A DNA stretch of 64,000 nt from NCBI GenBank assembly GCA_902497145.1, contig CABVDR010000001.1, positions 62,001 through 126,000 on the forward strand. Reading direction: 5' to 3'. Under the pieces are notes generated by a model. The model saw only the letters and a list, made by a program, of their open reading frames with translations. It was not told the DNA's origin and searched no databases. Of this stretch, positions 44,146 through 52,571 are shown one piece after another (the first letter of the stretch is position 1; each line of letters begins with the position of its first letter). Made by a program: the position numbers and the translations under genes. Source of the DNA: an uncultured Oscillospiraceae bacterium (GTDB lineage: Bacteria; Bacillota; Clostridia; Oscillospirales; Oscillospiraceae).

Positions 44146-45667
44146 AGCCAAGGAGCTGGAAAAATGGCTCCTCTTGCGTGCCCACATTGCGCAGGCGAAG
44201 GGTACTGGTGCGGCCTGTGTCATCCGACCACATTGGCAGGAACGTGAAGCGCGCTGTATAGGTGCCGTCGTAGTTGTAAATCAGGCTGAGCTGATAGCCG
44301 TCGGGGGAGATCCCAGGGCCGCCCCGTCCGTTCATATAGATCATGTAATTTTCGCCGTCCCGTTGGGCCATCGGCATACCGCTGACATATTCGTTTGGAA
44401 CAAAGCTCTTGTTGTTGAGCCAGGCACGGTCATTGGCGGTGAGATCCAGACCAAACCGCCGCTGGAACGCCGCCTCCAGCTCTGCGGCCGGAATCAAGTT
44501 CCACTCATCCCCGTATGGGATCGTGTGGTCCGCATCCGATGGGAGCCACGGGTCCTCCTGGGAATACCGATGCATCGTCGGGCGAATCTGGAGTGCCGCT
44601 ACGTAGTCCTCAAAAGTAGCTTCTTCCGATGTTATTTCCTCGTCGGCACACAGTGCATCATACAAGGCCTGCTGCATAGCGAGGGAAATTTGCCCGTTCA
44701 GCTCGGTGCCGTAAGGAATGGGAGAGAGGGCGGACAGACGATTCAGCAGATCCAGCGCCTGCTGCCCGTCCTTGCCCAATACACGATACTTTGTACGCAG
44801 GGCTTCCAGATCATCGGCATGTATTGTTTTGTCCTCTTCCGCTGCCTTGCTCATACAGTCCAGCACCACCACATGGGAGGCCTCACCGGGCAGTGCCGTA
44901 TCCTCCACGACATAAGCCATCTGGTGGTTTACCATGGTCCCTGACGGGATCATATCGCTTACCACCAGGTAACGGTTTCCGCCCAGCGGCTCTACGCTGA
45001 TAAGATCAGGCTCGCTGTATGGGAGTGTAGCGGTCAGACCGGTTACATTTACATAGATATAGCCGTCCTCCCCCTCGTACCAATCCCAGGCCGAAAGGTC
45101 ATCCCCATATTTCTGGAATGCCTGAGCCACAGGGGCCACGGCTCCATCCAGGAAGGGCTGAATGGCCTCCTTTTTCACATAGCAGTAGTTGCCAGGCGGG
45201 ACGGAGGGGTCATTGCCCTGCATATTCCAGCAGGATGTCTTTTCCAGAGTTCCGGGAGTATAGAGGATCAGCATACCGATGGCGGCGGGCAGATCTTCCT
45301 CCGAGAAGGGGTCGTAGTGCCCCAGGGAAGAGAGGGAATAAACATAGTGGCAGCGCATTCCCGCATCAGTGAGGGCGGCCAGCTTGTCTGTGCTCAGCTC
45401 ATTGGGGGTATCACAGCGGTAAGTCCCCCGGTCCTCCTCTTGGACCAGCTCCGCTGCCTGGAGCAAAGCCTGCCGGTAAGCATCTTCGTCATCGTAGGTA
45501 CCGGCTTGCTCCCACTTCTGGGTCTGTATCGTGAGTTGTTCCAGTTGGCTTAAGGGTTTGTCGGTGGGTTCTCCGCCACTTGCGGAGACCGTGCCGGCAG
45601 TGGAAGTGCACCCGGAGAGCAGTGTGGCGGCAAAGAGCAGGGCGGCAGAGAGTCGTTTTATTTTCAT
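44129..45667 (-). CDS. Large secreted lipoprotein, unknown family
   Basis: 512 residues. A signal sequence with lipobox LLSGC (Cys20) anchors it outside the membrane. An N-terminal helical region (about 40-75) is followed by mixed alpha/beta sequence with many aromatic and acidic residues. The C-terminus is rich in beta strands (ISPDGYQLSLIYNYDGTYTARF). No enzymatic motif was recognised. The ATG is preceded by AAAGGAGGAAAG. It is unrelated by sequence to the neighbouring membrane protein. Confidence 0.82.
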   Translation of the reverse strand: MKIKRLSAALLFAATLLSGCTSTAGTVSASGGEPTDKPLSQLEQLTIQTQKWEQAGTYDDEDAYRQALLQAAELVQEEDRGTYRCDTPNELSTDKLAALTDAGMRCHYVYSLSSLGHYDPFSEEDLPAAIGMLILYTPGTLEKTSCWNMQGNDPSVPPGNYCYVKKEAIQPFLDGAVAPVAQAFQKYGDDLSAWDWYEGEDGYIYVNVTGLTATLPYSEPDLISVEPLGGNRYLVVSDMIPSGTMVNHQMAYVVEDTALPGEASHVVVLDCMSKAAEEDKTIHADDLEALRTKYRVLGKDGQQALDLLNRLSALSPIPYGTELNGQISLAMQQALYDALCADEEITSEEATFEDYVAALQIRPTMHRYSQEDPWLPSDADHTIPYGDEWNLIPAAELEAAFQRRFGLDLTANDRAWLNNKSFVPNEYVSGMPMAQRDGENYMIYMNGRGGPGISPDGYQLSLIYNYDGTYTARFTFLPMWSDDTGRTSTLRLRNVGTQEEPFFQLLGYELPA

Positions 45668-45803
45668 TTTCTTTCCTCCTTTGATTTCCTATCCTTTGGA
45701 CTCTGAATTTGGATTACATGGATAAAGAAACAGGAGGAGAGCAATCGGTTTTAAAAAACAAAAAATTTTTCGCAAATTTTAAACGGTTCTTCTTCCAGCC
45801 ATA

Positions 45804-45847
45804 TAAAAATATGGGCAGGGCATCCGTTTACGGGATACCCTGCCCAT
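45804..45847 (-). terminator. Terminator of the hydrogenase-rubrerythrin gene
   Basis: A 10-bp perfect stem (45811-45820 with 45838-45847) extended by an inner 4-bp stem, followed on the minus strand by ATTTTTAT, 60 bases beyond the gene's stop. Confidence 0.75.
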
Positions 45848-45907
45848 GGCAGAGGTTCAGATCAATTCGAAAAAGGTTATAAGATGTTGGCCCTGGGTGG
45901 CCTTGGA

Positions 45908-47968
45908 TCAATAGTTTTCACAGTGGATCTCAAAGAAGGCTTGGCGGTACAGGCAAGTAGGGCATACCTCGGGAGCGGCGGTGCCGACAACGATATGTCC
46001 GCAGTTGCGGCACTCCCATACCTTGACTTCACTCTTCTCAAATACCTGGGCGGTCTCCACATTGTGCAGCAGAGCGCGATAGCGCTCCTCGTGGCGCTTC
46101 TCAATGGCGGCAACCAGACGGAACTTGGCGGCCAGCTCCGGGAAACCCTCATCCTCGGCAGTTTTGGCAAAGCCATCGTACATATCGGTCCATTCGTAGT
46201 TCTCGCCCTCTGCGGCATGGAGCAGGTTTTCCGCGGTACTTCCTACCCCGTGGAGCTCCTCAAACCAGAGCTTGGCGTGAGCCATCTCATTTTCCGCCGT
46301 CTTTTGAAAGAGAGCTGCAATCTGTTCATACCCCTCACGTTGGGCAATGGAGGAGAAGTAGGTGTACTTATTCCGAGCCTGAGATTCCCCGGCGAAGGCG
46401 GCCTCCAGGTTTTTCTCTGTCTGGGTGCCGGCGTACTTGTTTCCGCCCTTGGCGGGGGCGTCCTCCATTTTCTTGAAGGCAGAGGCGGGCTGCTTACAGA
46501 TTGGGCACAGGAAGTCCTCAGGCAGGGTCTCCCCTTCATAAACATAGCCGCAGATTCCGCAAGTCCATTTTCCCATGTGGTTTCCTCCGTTCTTATGTCG
46601 AATCCCGCTCTGATCCTGGTATGCAGTATGAAGCATCTGTTCAGCCAGCTCGCTGAGGGGATGGCCGTAAAACGCTTCATAAACCGCCTTGATCTCGGGG
46701 GTTTCATGGCTTAAGCGCAGTGTCATGGATCCGTCCCGCTGGTAGAGGGCCGCGATGCGGCGCTGACGGATCTCATCGGCGTTTTTCATCAGATCCTTAG
46801 GCTGTCCGCCGCCGCCGATGCAGCCGCCGGGACAGGCCATCACTTCTACAAAGTGGTACTGGGTTCCGCTTTCCTTCATATGTTCCAGAAAACGGCGGGC
46901 ATTGGCAGTGCCGTAGATCACGGCCACCCGCAGTGTCAGTGTCCCAATCTGGATCTGGGCCTCCCGCACCCCTTCGTAGCCCCGTACCGGGTCCAGCTGA
47001 AGCAGGGATGCCGGGGCCTGCTGTCCTGTAAGGTAGGCATAGGCAGTGCGCAGGGCGGCCTCCATCACGCCGCCGGTGTTGCCAAAAATAACACCGGCCC
47101 CCGAGGCCTGACCCATCAGAGAGTCGTAGGCTGAGTCCTCCAGGGCGTTCCAGTCGATGCCGGCCTCCCTGGCCCAGCGGGCCAGCTCCCGGGTGGTGAT
47201 GACCTGGTCAGTGTCCCGCATTCCCTCTACACCGTGGTAGTCGGCAGCGCCGTGCAGCTCCTCCCGACGGATCTCAAACTTTTTGGCGGTGCAGGGAGTG
47301 AGGGCTACATGGACGATCTGTTTGGGATCCAGTCCCATCTGCCTGGCGAAGTAGGTTTTTACTGTGGGGCCCTGCATTCCAATGGGACTTTTTGCTGTGG
47401 ACAGATGGGGCAGCAGCTCCGGAGCATAGATCTCCGCAAAGTGCACCCAGCCGGGACAGCAGCTGGTAAATTGGGGAAGCGGGCGGTCGCCTTCCGTGAT
47501 TCGGCGCACCAGCTCGCTGGCCTCCTCCACAATGGTGAGGTCGGCGGCAAAGTTGGTGTCCAACACATAGTCGACCCCCAGGGCCCGGAGCAGGGCTACC
47601 ATTTTTCCCTCCACAAAGGCGCCGGCATCCATGCCGAATTCCTCCCCCAGAGAGGCACGGACCGCGGGGGAGGTGCTCACCACCACCACTTTGCTGGGGT
47701 CGGCGATTGCCTGACGTACCTGAGAAGATTCGTCTCGTTCGGTGATGCTGTCCACCGGGCAGACATTGGCGCACTGTCCGCAATAGATGCAGATGGCTTG
47801 TCCGCCGGTTTCCTCCAGGGTGTAGGTGCCGTGCACTCCCATGCGGGTGGAACAGACCTCTTTGCACATACCACACCGGATGCACTTGTCTTCCCAGCGC
47901 ACGATGCTGGGGTTGTCCGCCTCAATGGGGACACGGACAGATAGGGGCAGATGATTCAGTTTCCTCAC
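45908..47968 (-). CDS. [FeFe]-hydrogenase fused in frame to rubrerythrin
   Basis: 686 residues. Part 1 (1-464): two 4Fe-4S motifs (Cys29/32/35/39 and Cys60/63/66/70) and the H-cluster motifs TSCCPGW (168-174), TPCTAKKFE (224-232, Cys226) and [14 protein letters not shown] (from 377, Cys379, Cys383), so a short monomeric-type hydrogenase. Part 2 (465-686): rubredoxin ([20 protein letters not shown]), di-iron rubrerythrin ([15 protein letters not shown]) and a terminal rubredoxin (CRNCG, CPTC). The junction DNA carries GGAGG 7 bases before an in-frame ATG (46576), so free rubrerythrin of 222 residues could also be made. The start GTG has AAAGGA unusually close. Confidence 0.9.
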   Translation of the reverse strand: MRKLNHLPLSVRVPIEADNPSIVRWEDKCIRCGMCKEVCSTRMGVHGTYTLEETGGQAICIYCGQCANVCPVDSITERDESSQVRQAIADPSKVVVVSTSPAVRASLGEEFGMDAGAFVEGKMVALLRALGVDYVLDTNFAADLTIVEEASELVRRITEGDRPLPQFTSCCPGWVHFAEIYAPELLPHLSTAKSPIGMQGPTVKTYFARQMGLDPKQIVHVALTPCTAKKFEIRREELHGAADYHGVEGMRDTDQVITTRELARWAREAGIDWNALEDSAYDSLMGQASGAGVIFGNTGGVMEAALRTAYAYLTGQQAPASLLQLDPVRGYEGVREAQIQIGTLTLRVAVIYGTANARRFLEHMKESGTQYHFVEVMACPGGCIGGGGQPKDLMKNADEIRQRRIAALYQRDGSMTLRLSHETPEIKAVYEAFYGHPLSELAEQMLHTAYQDQSGIRHKNGGNHMGKWTCGICGYVYEGETLPEDFLCPICKQPASAFKKMEDAPAKGGNKYAGTQTEKNLEAAFAGESQARNKYTYFSSIAQREGYEQIAALFQKTAENEMAHAKLWFEELHGVGSTAENLLHAAEGENYEWTDMYDGFAKTAEDEGFPELAAKFRLVAAIEKRHEERYRALLHNVETAQVFEKSEVKVWECRNCGHIVVGTAAPEVCPTCLYRQAFFEIHCENY

Positions 47969-48131
47969 ATTCCTTTCTTTTGAAAGTCCTTCCTGCGTTT
48001 GTTACGAAGATGCATCAGTTCGAAATGATACGATAAAATGGGGGTCCCCGCCGCTTGCACCAGATGAGCGGTATGGGGATGTAGGAAAAAGGTGCAATCT
48101 CTAAATTTTTGGCATCCATGGTGCGATTTAA

Positions 48132-48149
48132 AATCAATTTAGTTTGATT
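48132..48149. promoter_or_regulatory. Palindrome overlapping the hydrogenase promoter
   Basis: AATCAA-N6-TTGATT, a perfect 6-bp inverted repeat, overlaps the -10 box and start region of the hydrogenase promoter. This is where a redox- or oxygen-responsive repressor would bind. It does not match the FNR or Rex consensus, so the regulator is unknown. Confidence 0.45.
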
Positions 48150-48174
48150 ATATGGGTCTGCCAAGGCAAGTCAA
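48147..48174 (-). promoter_or_regulatory. Sigma-A promoter of the hydrogenase-rubrerythrin gene
   Basis: On the minus strand TTGACT (48174-48169), a 16-nt spacer and TATAAT (48152-48147). The -10 is perfect. It would give a leader of about 170 nt. Confidence 0.7.
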
Positions 48175-48296
48175 GGGATCTTTATAAAATGTAAGCACTC
48201 ATGGCGGCGGAAAGACAGCTTTGTTTCTTTCGGCTGCGGCGTGATCAATTTGCGTGAGGAGCTGCTTTTGTTCTGTACGTTCTGTGGTCGATGAAG

Positions 48297-49382
48297 TCAG
48301 CCGGCGATGGAAGTATCCTCCGCAGCGTCCGAACGGGACAGAAGTCTGTCCGCTGCCAGCCAGTGGAACAGGGCGGCAAACAGCAGACCAAATGTCACGC
48401 CCAGAATAGTATCAACGATCCGCAGTACCACCGCATCCCGGAGTCCATAAATTCCGGCCCCCAGCATCAGTGCGCCAAAGCAGTTCATGGCTGTTTTATA
48501 CCGGTAATCGGTGCAGAAGCCCAGACAAAGGCCACCAAACGGCCCCATCAAGGGATGAAATGCCTCCGGAGTCACCCGATAAAGAACATAAAACGCACAG
48601 CTGCCAACCACTGCCCCCACGATCCGCTGGCGGAAGCGCACGGTAACATTGCCAGAGTAAGGATATTCCGACAGCAGCGATGCGCAGGCAAACCCCATCC
48701 ACATGAACCGTTCTACATCAAATACCTGTCCAGCCGTCAGGACCAGGCTCACGCCAAGCGCCATGCGCAGCTGCCACAGGTGTACCGGCGTAGAGGGATC
48801 AAATTTCCGTACCACTGTGCCAAACCGCACAGTATGGTGCTGGCCTCTGTGCTTGGCAAACAGAATTGCACCGCAGAGCAAATAGCCTGCCAGTGCCAAG
48901 AGTCCCCGGCGAAGGAGCGCCTCACCAAAGACGGGGTTTCCGGTGAGATAGACGTAGGCAAAGCTATATAGGCCGCCGTTTCCCATTTCAGGCCGTTGGG
49001 TGGTCATATAGAGCAGACTGAAAAAGGCCGCAAAGTGAAGCGGGATCAAAAAGAACCAGGGGAGCACTGCCGCCGCACTGGGGACCAGTACCAGAATAGC
49101 CAGCACCGCGGCCAGAGTTCCCAGAGAGTCGCTCACACAGTACTCAAAATTCACAAAGCGGATGCCCAGCATCATGCAAAATAAGGCCACCGCCAAGGGG
49201 GTATTATCGGGACCAAACACACTGGACAGCAGACTGATAAACACGATGGCAAAGGCCACGATCAGTGCCGAACGTACGGCCATGGCGATCCAGTAATAGG
49301 CTTTCTCACGCCCTGAATCACAGGCGGATATGTTACGTTTCAGTATGGCAGGGTCCATCTGTAGGGCATGATAAAACTTCAT
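48297..49382 (-). CDS. FUSC-family integral membrane protein
   Basis: 361 residues with two groups of hydrophobic helices (about residues 30-140 and 185-340) separated by a short polar region, the duplicated arrangement of FUSC / aromatic-acid exporter family proteins. The start at 49382 (MKFYHALQMDPAILKRN) lies 50 bases inside the MarR gene, implying coupled expression; a longer frame from 49508 is a shadow in marR. Efflux of a toxic aromatic compound sensed by the MarR protein is the natural inference. Substrate unknown. Confidence 0.82.
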   Translation of the reverse strand: MKFYHALQMDPAILKRNISACDSGREKAYYWIAMAVRSALIVAFAIVFISLLSSVFGPDNTPLAVALFCMMLGIRFVNFEYCVSDSLGTLAAVLAILVLVPSAAAVLPWFFLIPLHFAAFFSLLYMTTQRPEMGNGGLYSFAYVYLTGNPVFGEALLRRGLLALAGYLLCGAILFAKHRGQHHTVRFGTVVRKFDPSTPVHLWQLRMALGVSLVLTAGQVFDVERFMWMGFACASLLSEYPYSGNVTVRFRQRIVGAVVGSCAFYVLYRVTPEAFHPLMGPFGGLCLGFCTDYRYKTAMNCFGALMLGAGIYGLRDAVVLRIVDTILGVTFGLLFAALFHWLAADRLLSRSDAAEDTSIAG

Positions 49383-49815
49383 TGTCACAGGTATTTTCCC
49401 GTCCTTTCTCCATATGTGCGGCAAGCCTGTCCGCGTAATACATAAACGCCTCAAAATCCTCCCTGGAGCTGCGCCACAGATCGTAGAAGGGCTGTAAAAT
49501 GCTTTCATATCCCTTCCTCAGTTCGGCAAGGCCGGTTTCTGTCATAAACAGCTGATAGCTGCGCTCATCCGAGGTCTGACGCTGTTTGCGGATGCAGTTT
49601 TTTTCATAGAGTGACTTCAGACAGCGGCTTACCGCCTCTTTCTTCATGCCGCTGCTCTGGCTGAGCAAAACAGGTGTATTTTGTTCCGGATATAAATACA
49701 GATGTGCCAGTAATTCACATTCGCTGGTGGTCAGCAGAGATTTGCGCACAGGGAGCAGAGAGCGTATGATCTTTTGGATCTGCTGCTGGCAGTGCATCAT
49801 ATCGGTCCATTCCAT
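49333..49815 (-). CDS. MarR-family transcriptional regulator
   Basis: About 160 residues. A winged helix-turn-helix (about 35-105; LLSQSSGMKKEAVSRCLKSLY, and the wing KQRQTSDERSYQLFMTETG) sits between N- and C-terminal dimerisation helices. The ATG at 49815 fits AGGTGA best; a GTG at 49824 would add three residues. It overlaps the FUSC exporter gene and is preceded by an almost perfect promoter with a palindromic operator at the start site, so autorepression relieved by a ligand is likely. Confidence 0.9.
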   Translation of the reverse strand: MEWTDMMHCQQQIQKIIRSLLPVRKSLLTTSECELLAHLYLYPEQNTPVLLSQSSGMKKEAVSRCLKSLYEKNCIRKQRQTSDERSYQLFMTETGLAELRKGYESILQPFYDLWRSSREDFEAFMYYADRLAAHMEKGRENTCDNEVLSCPTDGPCHTET

Positions 49816-49837
49816 GTTGCTCACCTACCTTCCGTGT

Positions 49838-49854
49838 AGTTAACTTTGTTAAGT
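49838..49854. promoter_or_regulatory. MarR operator
   Basis: TTAAC-TTT-GTTAA, extended to 7-bp arms with one mismatch, a typical MarR-type palindrome. It covers the transcription start just downstream of the marR -10 box, consistent with autorepression. Confidence 0.65.
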
Positions 49855-49880
49855 ATATGCTGGATCAGGCTGTATGTCAA
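49852..49880 (-). promoter_or_regulatory. Promoter of the marR-FUSC operon
   Basis: On the minus strand TTGACA (49880-49875), a 17-nt spacer and TATACT (49857-49852): consensus -35, near-consensus -10, ideal spacing. Confidence 0.8.
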
Positions 49881-49948
49881 CCATTGGTGCAAAATATAAC
49901 CATAGCGGCAACGCTGGGGCATTGGGAAACTCAATGTAAAAGGAATGC

Positions 49949-49993
49949 AAAAAGGAAGGCTGTGCCTTAATTGGCGCAGCCTTCCTTTTTTAA
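49949..49993. terminator. Bidirectional terminator at the end of the LysR gene
   Basis: A 16-bp stem (49951-49966 with 49973-49988, one G-T pair) is flanked by A/T runs on both sides, ending the LysR transcript and insulating the marR promoter. Confidence 0.85.
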
Positions 49994-50895
49994 CACAAGG
50001 AGCAAAGTGATTGATTGTCTGGGCAGCCCTCATCTTTCAAAAGCTGGCAAAGCTGTGTGCAGAATGCTTGCACAGCGGGATTTTGATTTTCTGGATTATA
50101 GGCGGCGACGAAGCCAGGCAGACAGGTATTGGCCGGGAAGGGGATACTTTTCTCTCCTGCGGAGCAAGCACAAAAAGAAGGGATCAATGCCAGCCCCAGT
50201 TTTGCATCAGCCATCAGTCTTTGTGTTTCATAGAAATTACTTTTTAAAAAGCCTTTGGGTTGTATATCTTCATATACGCATTTTCGTAAAAAGGAATCGG
50301 TAAGCATGTCTTCTTGCACGATTAAATTTTCTTGAGACAAATCCTTTGACCCAGACCAGAACAGCAAATCCCTGTGCCCCATCAGATTCCAACTGGCTGG
50401 ATAGAGATGAAGCAGGCGTACTGGGCGGAAGGACGCTGCGCAGCTCTCCGTAGTGATTGCCACGTCCACAAAGCCGCGATTAAATCGAAACGGGAGAATA
50501 TCATAGGAAAACTTCCAACAGCTCACCTCAATGGCGGGATTTTCTTCCACAAAACGGTTCAATGCGGAAGCGATTAGTTCGCTTTCGTATGGGCCTACCC
50601 CAATTTTTAGATGTCCCTGGAAGTGATATTGGTTGCTGCGGATGCGCTCCAACATGGCTTTTTGGTACTGAATCAAAAAGACCGCGTCGTTATAAAATTT
50701 GCTTCCGATGGGGGTTAACTCGACTTTTTTATTGTCCCGATAGAATAATTTGACACCCAGTTCGTCTTCCAAATTTGCAATCTGCCTACTAATCACCGTT
50801 TGCGCTACATGACATTCCGTGGCGGCCTTTGAAAAATTCAGGTGCCGGGCGACACTGACAAAATATTTTAATTTTATAAAATCCGTTTTGCTCAC
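49990..50895 (-). CDS. LysR-family regulator of the adjacent transporter/peptidase locus
   Basis: 301 residues. N-terminal helix-turn-helix (about 18-37; NFSKAATECHVAQTVISRQI) and C-terminal effector domain (about 90-290). The C-terminus is unusually Cys-rich (CACSAGE, CTQLCQ, CPDNQSLCSLC). It is divergent from the YfcC-type carrier with a palindrome in between, so that carrier and perhaps the peptidase genes are its likely targets. Base composition is A+T richer than the flagellar region. Confidence 0.92.
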   Translation of the reverse strand: MSKTDFIKLKYFVSVARHLNFSKAATECHVAQTVISRQIANLEDELGVKLFYRDNKKVELTPIGSKFYNDAVFLIQYQKAMLERIRSNQYHFQGHLKIGVGPYESELIASALNRFVEENPAIEVSCWKFSYDILPFRFNRGFVDVAITTESCAASFRPVRLLHLYPASWNLMGHRDLLFWSGSKDLSQENLIVQEDMLTDSFLRKCVYEDIQPKGFLKSNFYETQRLMADAKLGLALIPSFCACSAGEKSIPFPANTCLPGFVAAYNPENQNPAVQAFCTQLCQLLKDEGCPDNQSLCSLC

Positions 50896-50940
50896 CTCTT
50901 GTCAGATTACACAATTTCAGCATAGCCTTATTCCAAAAAA

Positions 50941-50957
50941 CTATTTCACATAGATAG
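50941..50957. promoter_or_regulatory. LysR-type operator between the regulator and carrier genes
   Basis: CTAT-N9-ATAG, an inverted repeat with LysR-box spacing, overlaps the -35 region of the carrier promoter. Outer A5/T5 tracts extend the symmetry. It could serve both divergent genes. Confidence 0.5.
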
Positions 50958-50973
50958 TGGTTTTTGCTACTAT
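50945..50973 (+). promoter_or_regulatory. Promoter of the YfcC-type carrier gene
   Basis: TTCACA (50945-50950), a 17-nt spacer and TACTAT (50968-50973), leaving a leader of about 145 nt. The -35 lies inside the LysR-type palindrome. Confidence 0.55.
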
Positions 50974-51123
50974 ATGTGTCGAATAGAGGGAAGCGATCTT
51001 AGCTAGCAGCATCCCTTGATTCTGTTATGAGCAAATAAAAATAGAAAAATATTGCATGGTTATAACAGAACTTTGACTCAAACGCAATGGGAGATTGCAG
51101 ATTATGAATCTTGGAGGTGCGCT

Positions 51124-52494
51124 ATGAAGGCAAGAACCAAAGAAAAGAAACCTCTCTCTAATTTTACACTTTTGTTGATTATCTTGGGCTTAGTTTACAT
51201 TTTATCATTCTTAATCCCGTCTGGCAACTATGAGCGCGTTGATGGGGTTGTTGATCCGAATAGCTTTGCCACTACGGAAAAAGTGTATCTAAATCCCATC
51301 TCTGTTTTACTGGAGATGCCAAAGACAGCCCTCTCCGGCAGCGGTTCCACGATTATTGCTATGCTGGTTGTGGGCGGAGCCATTGGCGTAGTGATCAGCA
51401 GCGGTGCTTTGGATACGGGCATCAATATGCTGCTGAAAAAGTTTAACAAAAAGGTTTTGCTTATTATCCCGCTTATTTTCATCTACTTTGGTGCGTTGGG
51501 TACGGTGGGCGTCATGACCGTGCTGCCGTTTATCCCGCTGAGTGTAGAGTTGGCGCGCAAGATGAAGGTAGACAACATATTTGCGGTAGGTGTGTTAGCC
51601 CTTGGCGCCTATTGCGGATTCATGTCCTCCCCCATCAGTACATTTACTACCGCTTTGGCGCAGGAAATTGCCGGTCTGCCTGCTTTCTCCGGCGCAGTCT
51701 ATCGTAGCATTATTACAGTTGTCCTCTTGGCGGTGATGGCCGGATATATGTGCTGGTATGCTGCACGGGTGAGAAAAGATCCCTCCAAGAGCGTGATGGA
51801 TAAAATTGATTTCTCCGGATTTGGCGAGCCCAAGGAGACAGAAGGGGATACGCTGAGCAAGCGTCAAGTTGGGTGTCTGGTTATTTTCTTCGCCGGATTT
51901 ATCATCTTCTCCGTTTGTGCAGCGAAGTTCTCTTTCGGTACCAGCCAGCTGGCGGGCATCATGCTCCCTGTGGCTCTGATTTGCGGCTTTGTGGCTGGGT
52001 ATGATCTGGATGGCACGATGAAAGCCTTTATCAGCGGCGCTCAGCGTCAGGTACCCTCCATTATCGTTATTATCGTGGCCTCCGGCGTGACGACCGTACT
52101 GAATATGTCCGGTATTCTGGACTCTATCGTATACTATATCTCTCAGCTCCTGGTAAACTTCAACAGCGTTTTTGCCGCCATCGGTATGTTTATCGCCAAC
52201 TCGATCATCAATCTGGCGATCCCTTCCGGCAGCGGACAGGCTGTGGCTGTCATGCCGATCATGGCTCCCCTTGCTGATGTACTCAATGTTTCCCGTCAGG
52301 TTTCAGTCTTGGCCTTCCAGTTGGGCGATGGATTTACAAACCTGCTGAATCCTACCAATGCAGCCTTGATCGGCAGCCTTTCTCTGGCGAAGGCTACCTT
52401 TAAGGATTGGGTGAAGATGATTTTCCCGCTGTATGTGATCGTATTCTTCCTCTGTTGTATTTTTATCAGTATTGGCGTAGTGACTGGTTGGTAA
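51124..52494 (+). CDS. YfcC/DcuC-superfamily carrier
   Basis: 456 residues and about twelve hydrophobic segments. The ATG at 51124 follows GGAGGTG; an upstream frame from 51052 is unsupported. Family traits include the first TM with an IPSGNYER loop, the repeated small-residue helices (GSGSTIIAMLVVGGAIGVVI) and the IPSGSGQAVAVMPIMAPL substrate-site loop near residue 370. Members take up amino acids, dipeptides or C4-dicarboxylates; the neighbouring peptidases favour an amino-acid or peptide substrate. Confidence 0.9.
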   Translation: MKARTKEKKPLSNFTLLLIILGLVYILSFLIPSGNYERVDGVVDPNSFATTEKVYLNPISVLLEMPKTALSGSGSTIIAMLVVGGAIGVVISSGALDTGINMLLKKFNKKVLLIIPLIFIYFGALGTVGVMTVLPFIPLSVELARKMKVDNIFAVGVLALGAYCGFMSSPISTFTTALAQEIAGLPAFSGAVYRSIITVVLLAVMAGYMCWYAARVRKDPSKSVMDKIDFSGFGEPKETEGDTLSKRQVGCLVIFFAGFIIFSVCAAKFSFGTSQLAGIMLPVALICGFVAGYDLDGTMKAFISGAQRQVPSIIVIIVASGVTTVLNMSGILDSIVYYISQLLVNFNSVFAAIGMFIANSIINLAIPSGSGQAVAVMPIMAPLADVLNVSRQVSVLAFQLGDGFTNLLNPTNAALIGSLSLAKATFKDWVKMIFPLYVIVFFLCCIFISIGVVTGW

Positions 52495-52511
52495 AGCTAT
52501 CATTTTGTGCC

Positions 52512-52547
52512 AGGGGCGGTCAAAAATGAATCAGACCGCCCCTTTTA
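52512..52547 (+). terminator. Terminator after the carrier gene
   Basis: A 10-bp stem (52512-52521 with 52534-52543) and TTTTAAT. It would set the carrier apart from, or attenuate, the peptidase operon that follows 25 bases later. Confidence 0.75.
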
Positions 52548-52571
52548 ATATTCTGAATAGGTGTGCATGAT

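Larger units (their letters stand above)
47969..48296 (-). other. Leader and intergenic region upstream of the hydrogenase gene
   Basis: 328 bases with no gene. It holds the hydrogenase promoter and a palindrome (below), then a leader of about 170 nt without a recognised riboswitch or terminator. The segment 48180-48296 follows the FUSC gene on the same strand and shows no clear terminator for it. Confidence 0.6.

Noticed and set aside
48132..48149. FNR box at the hydrogenase promoter
   Set aside because: The half-sites are in the opposite order (ATCAA then TTGAT) and spaced six bases apart, so the FNR consensus is not met.
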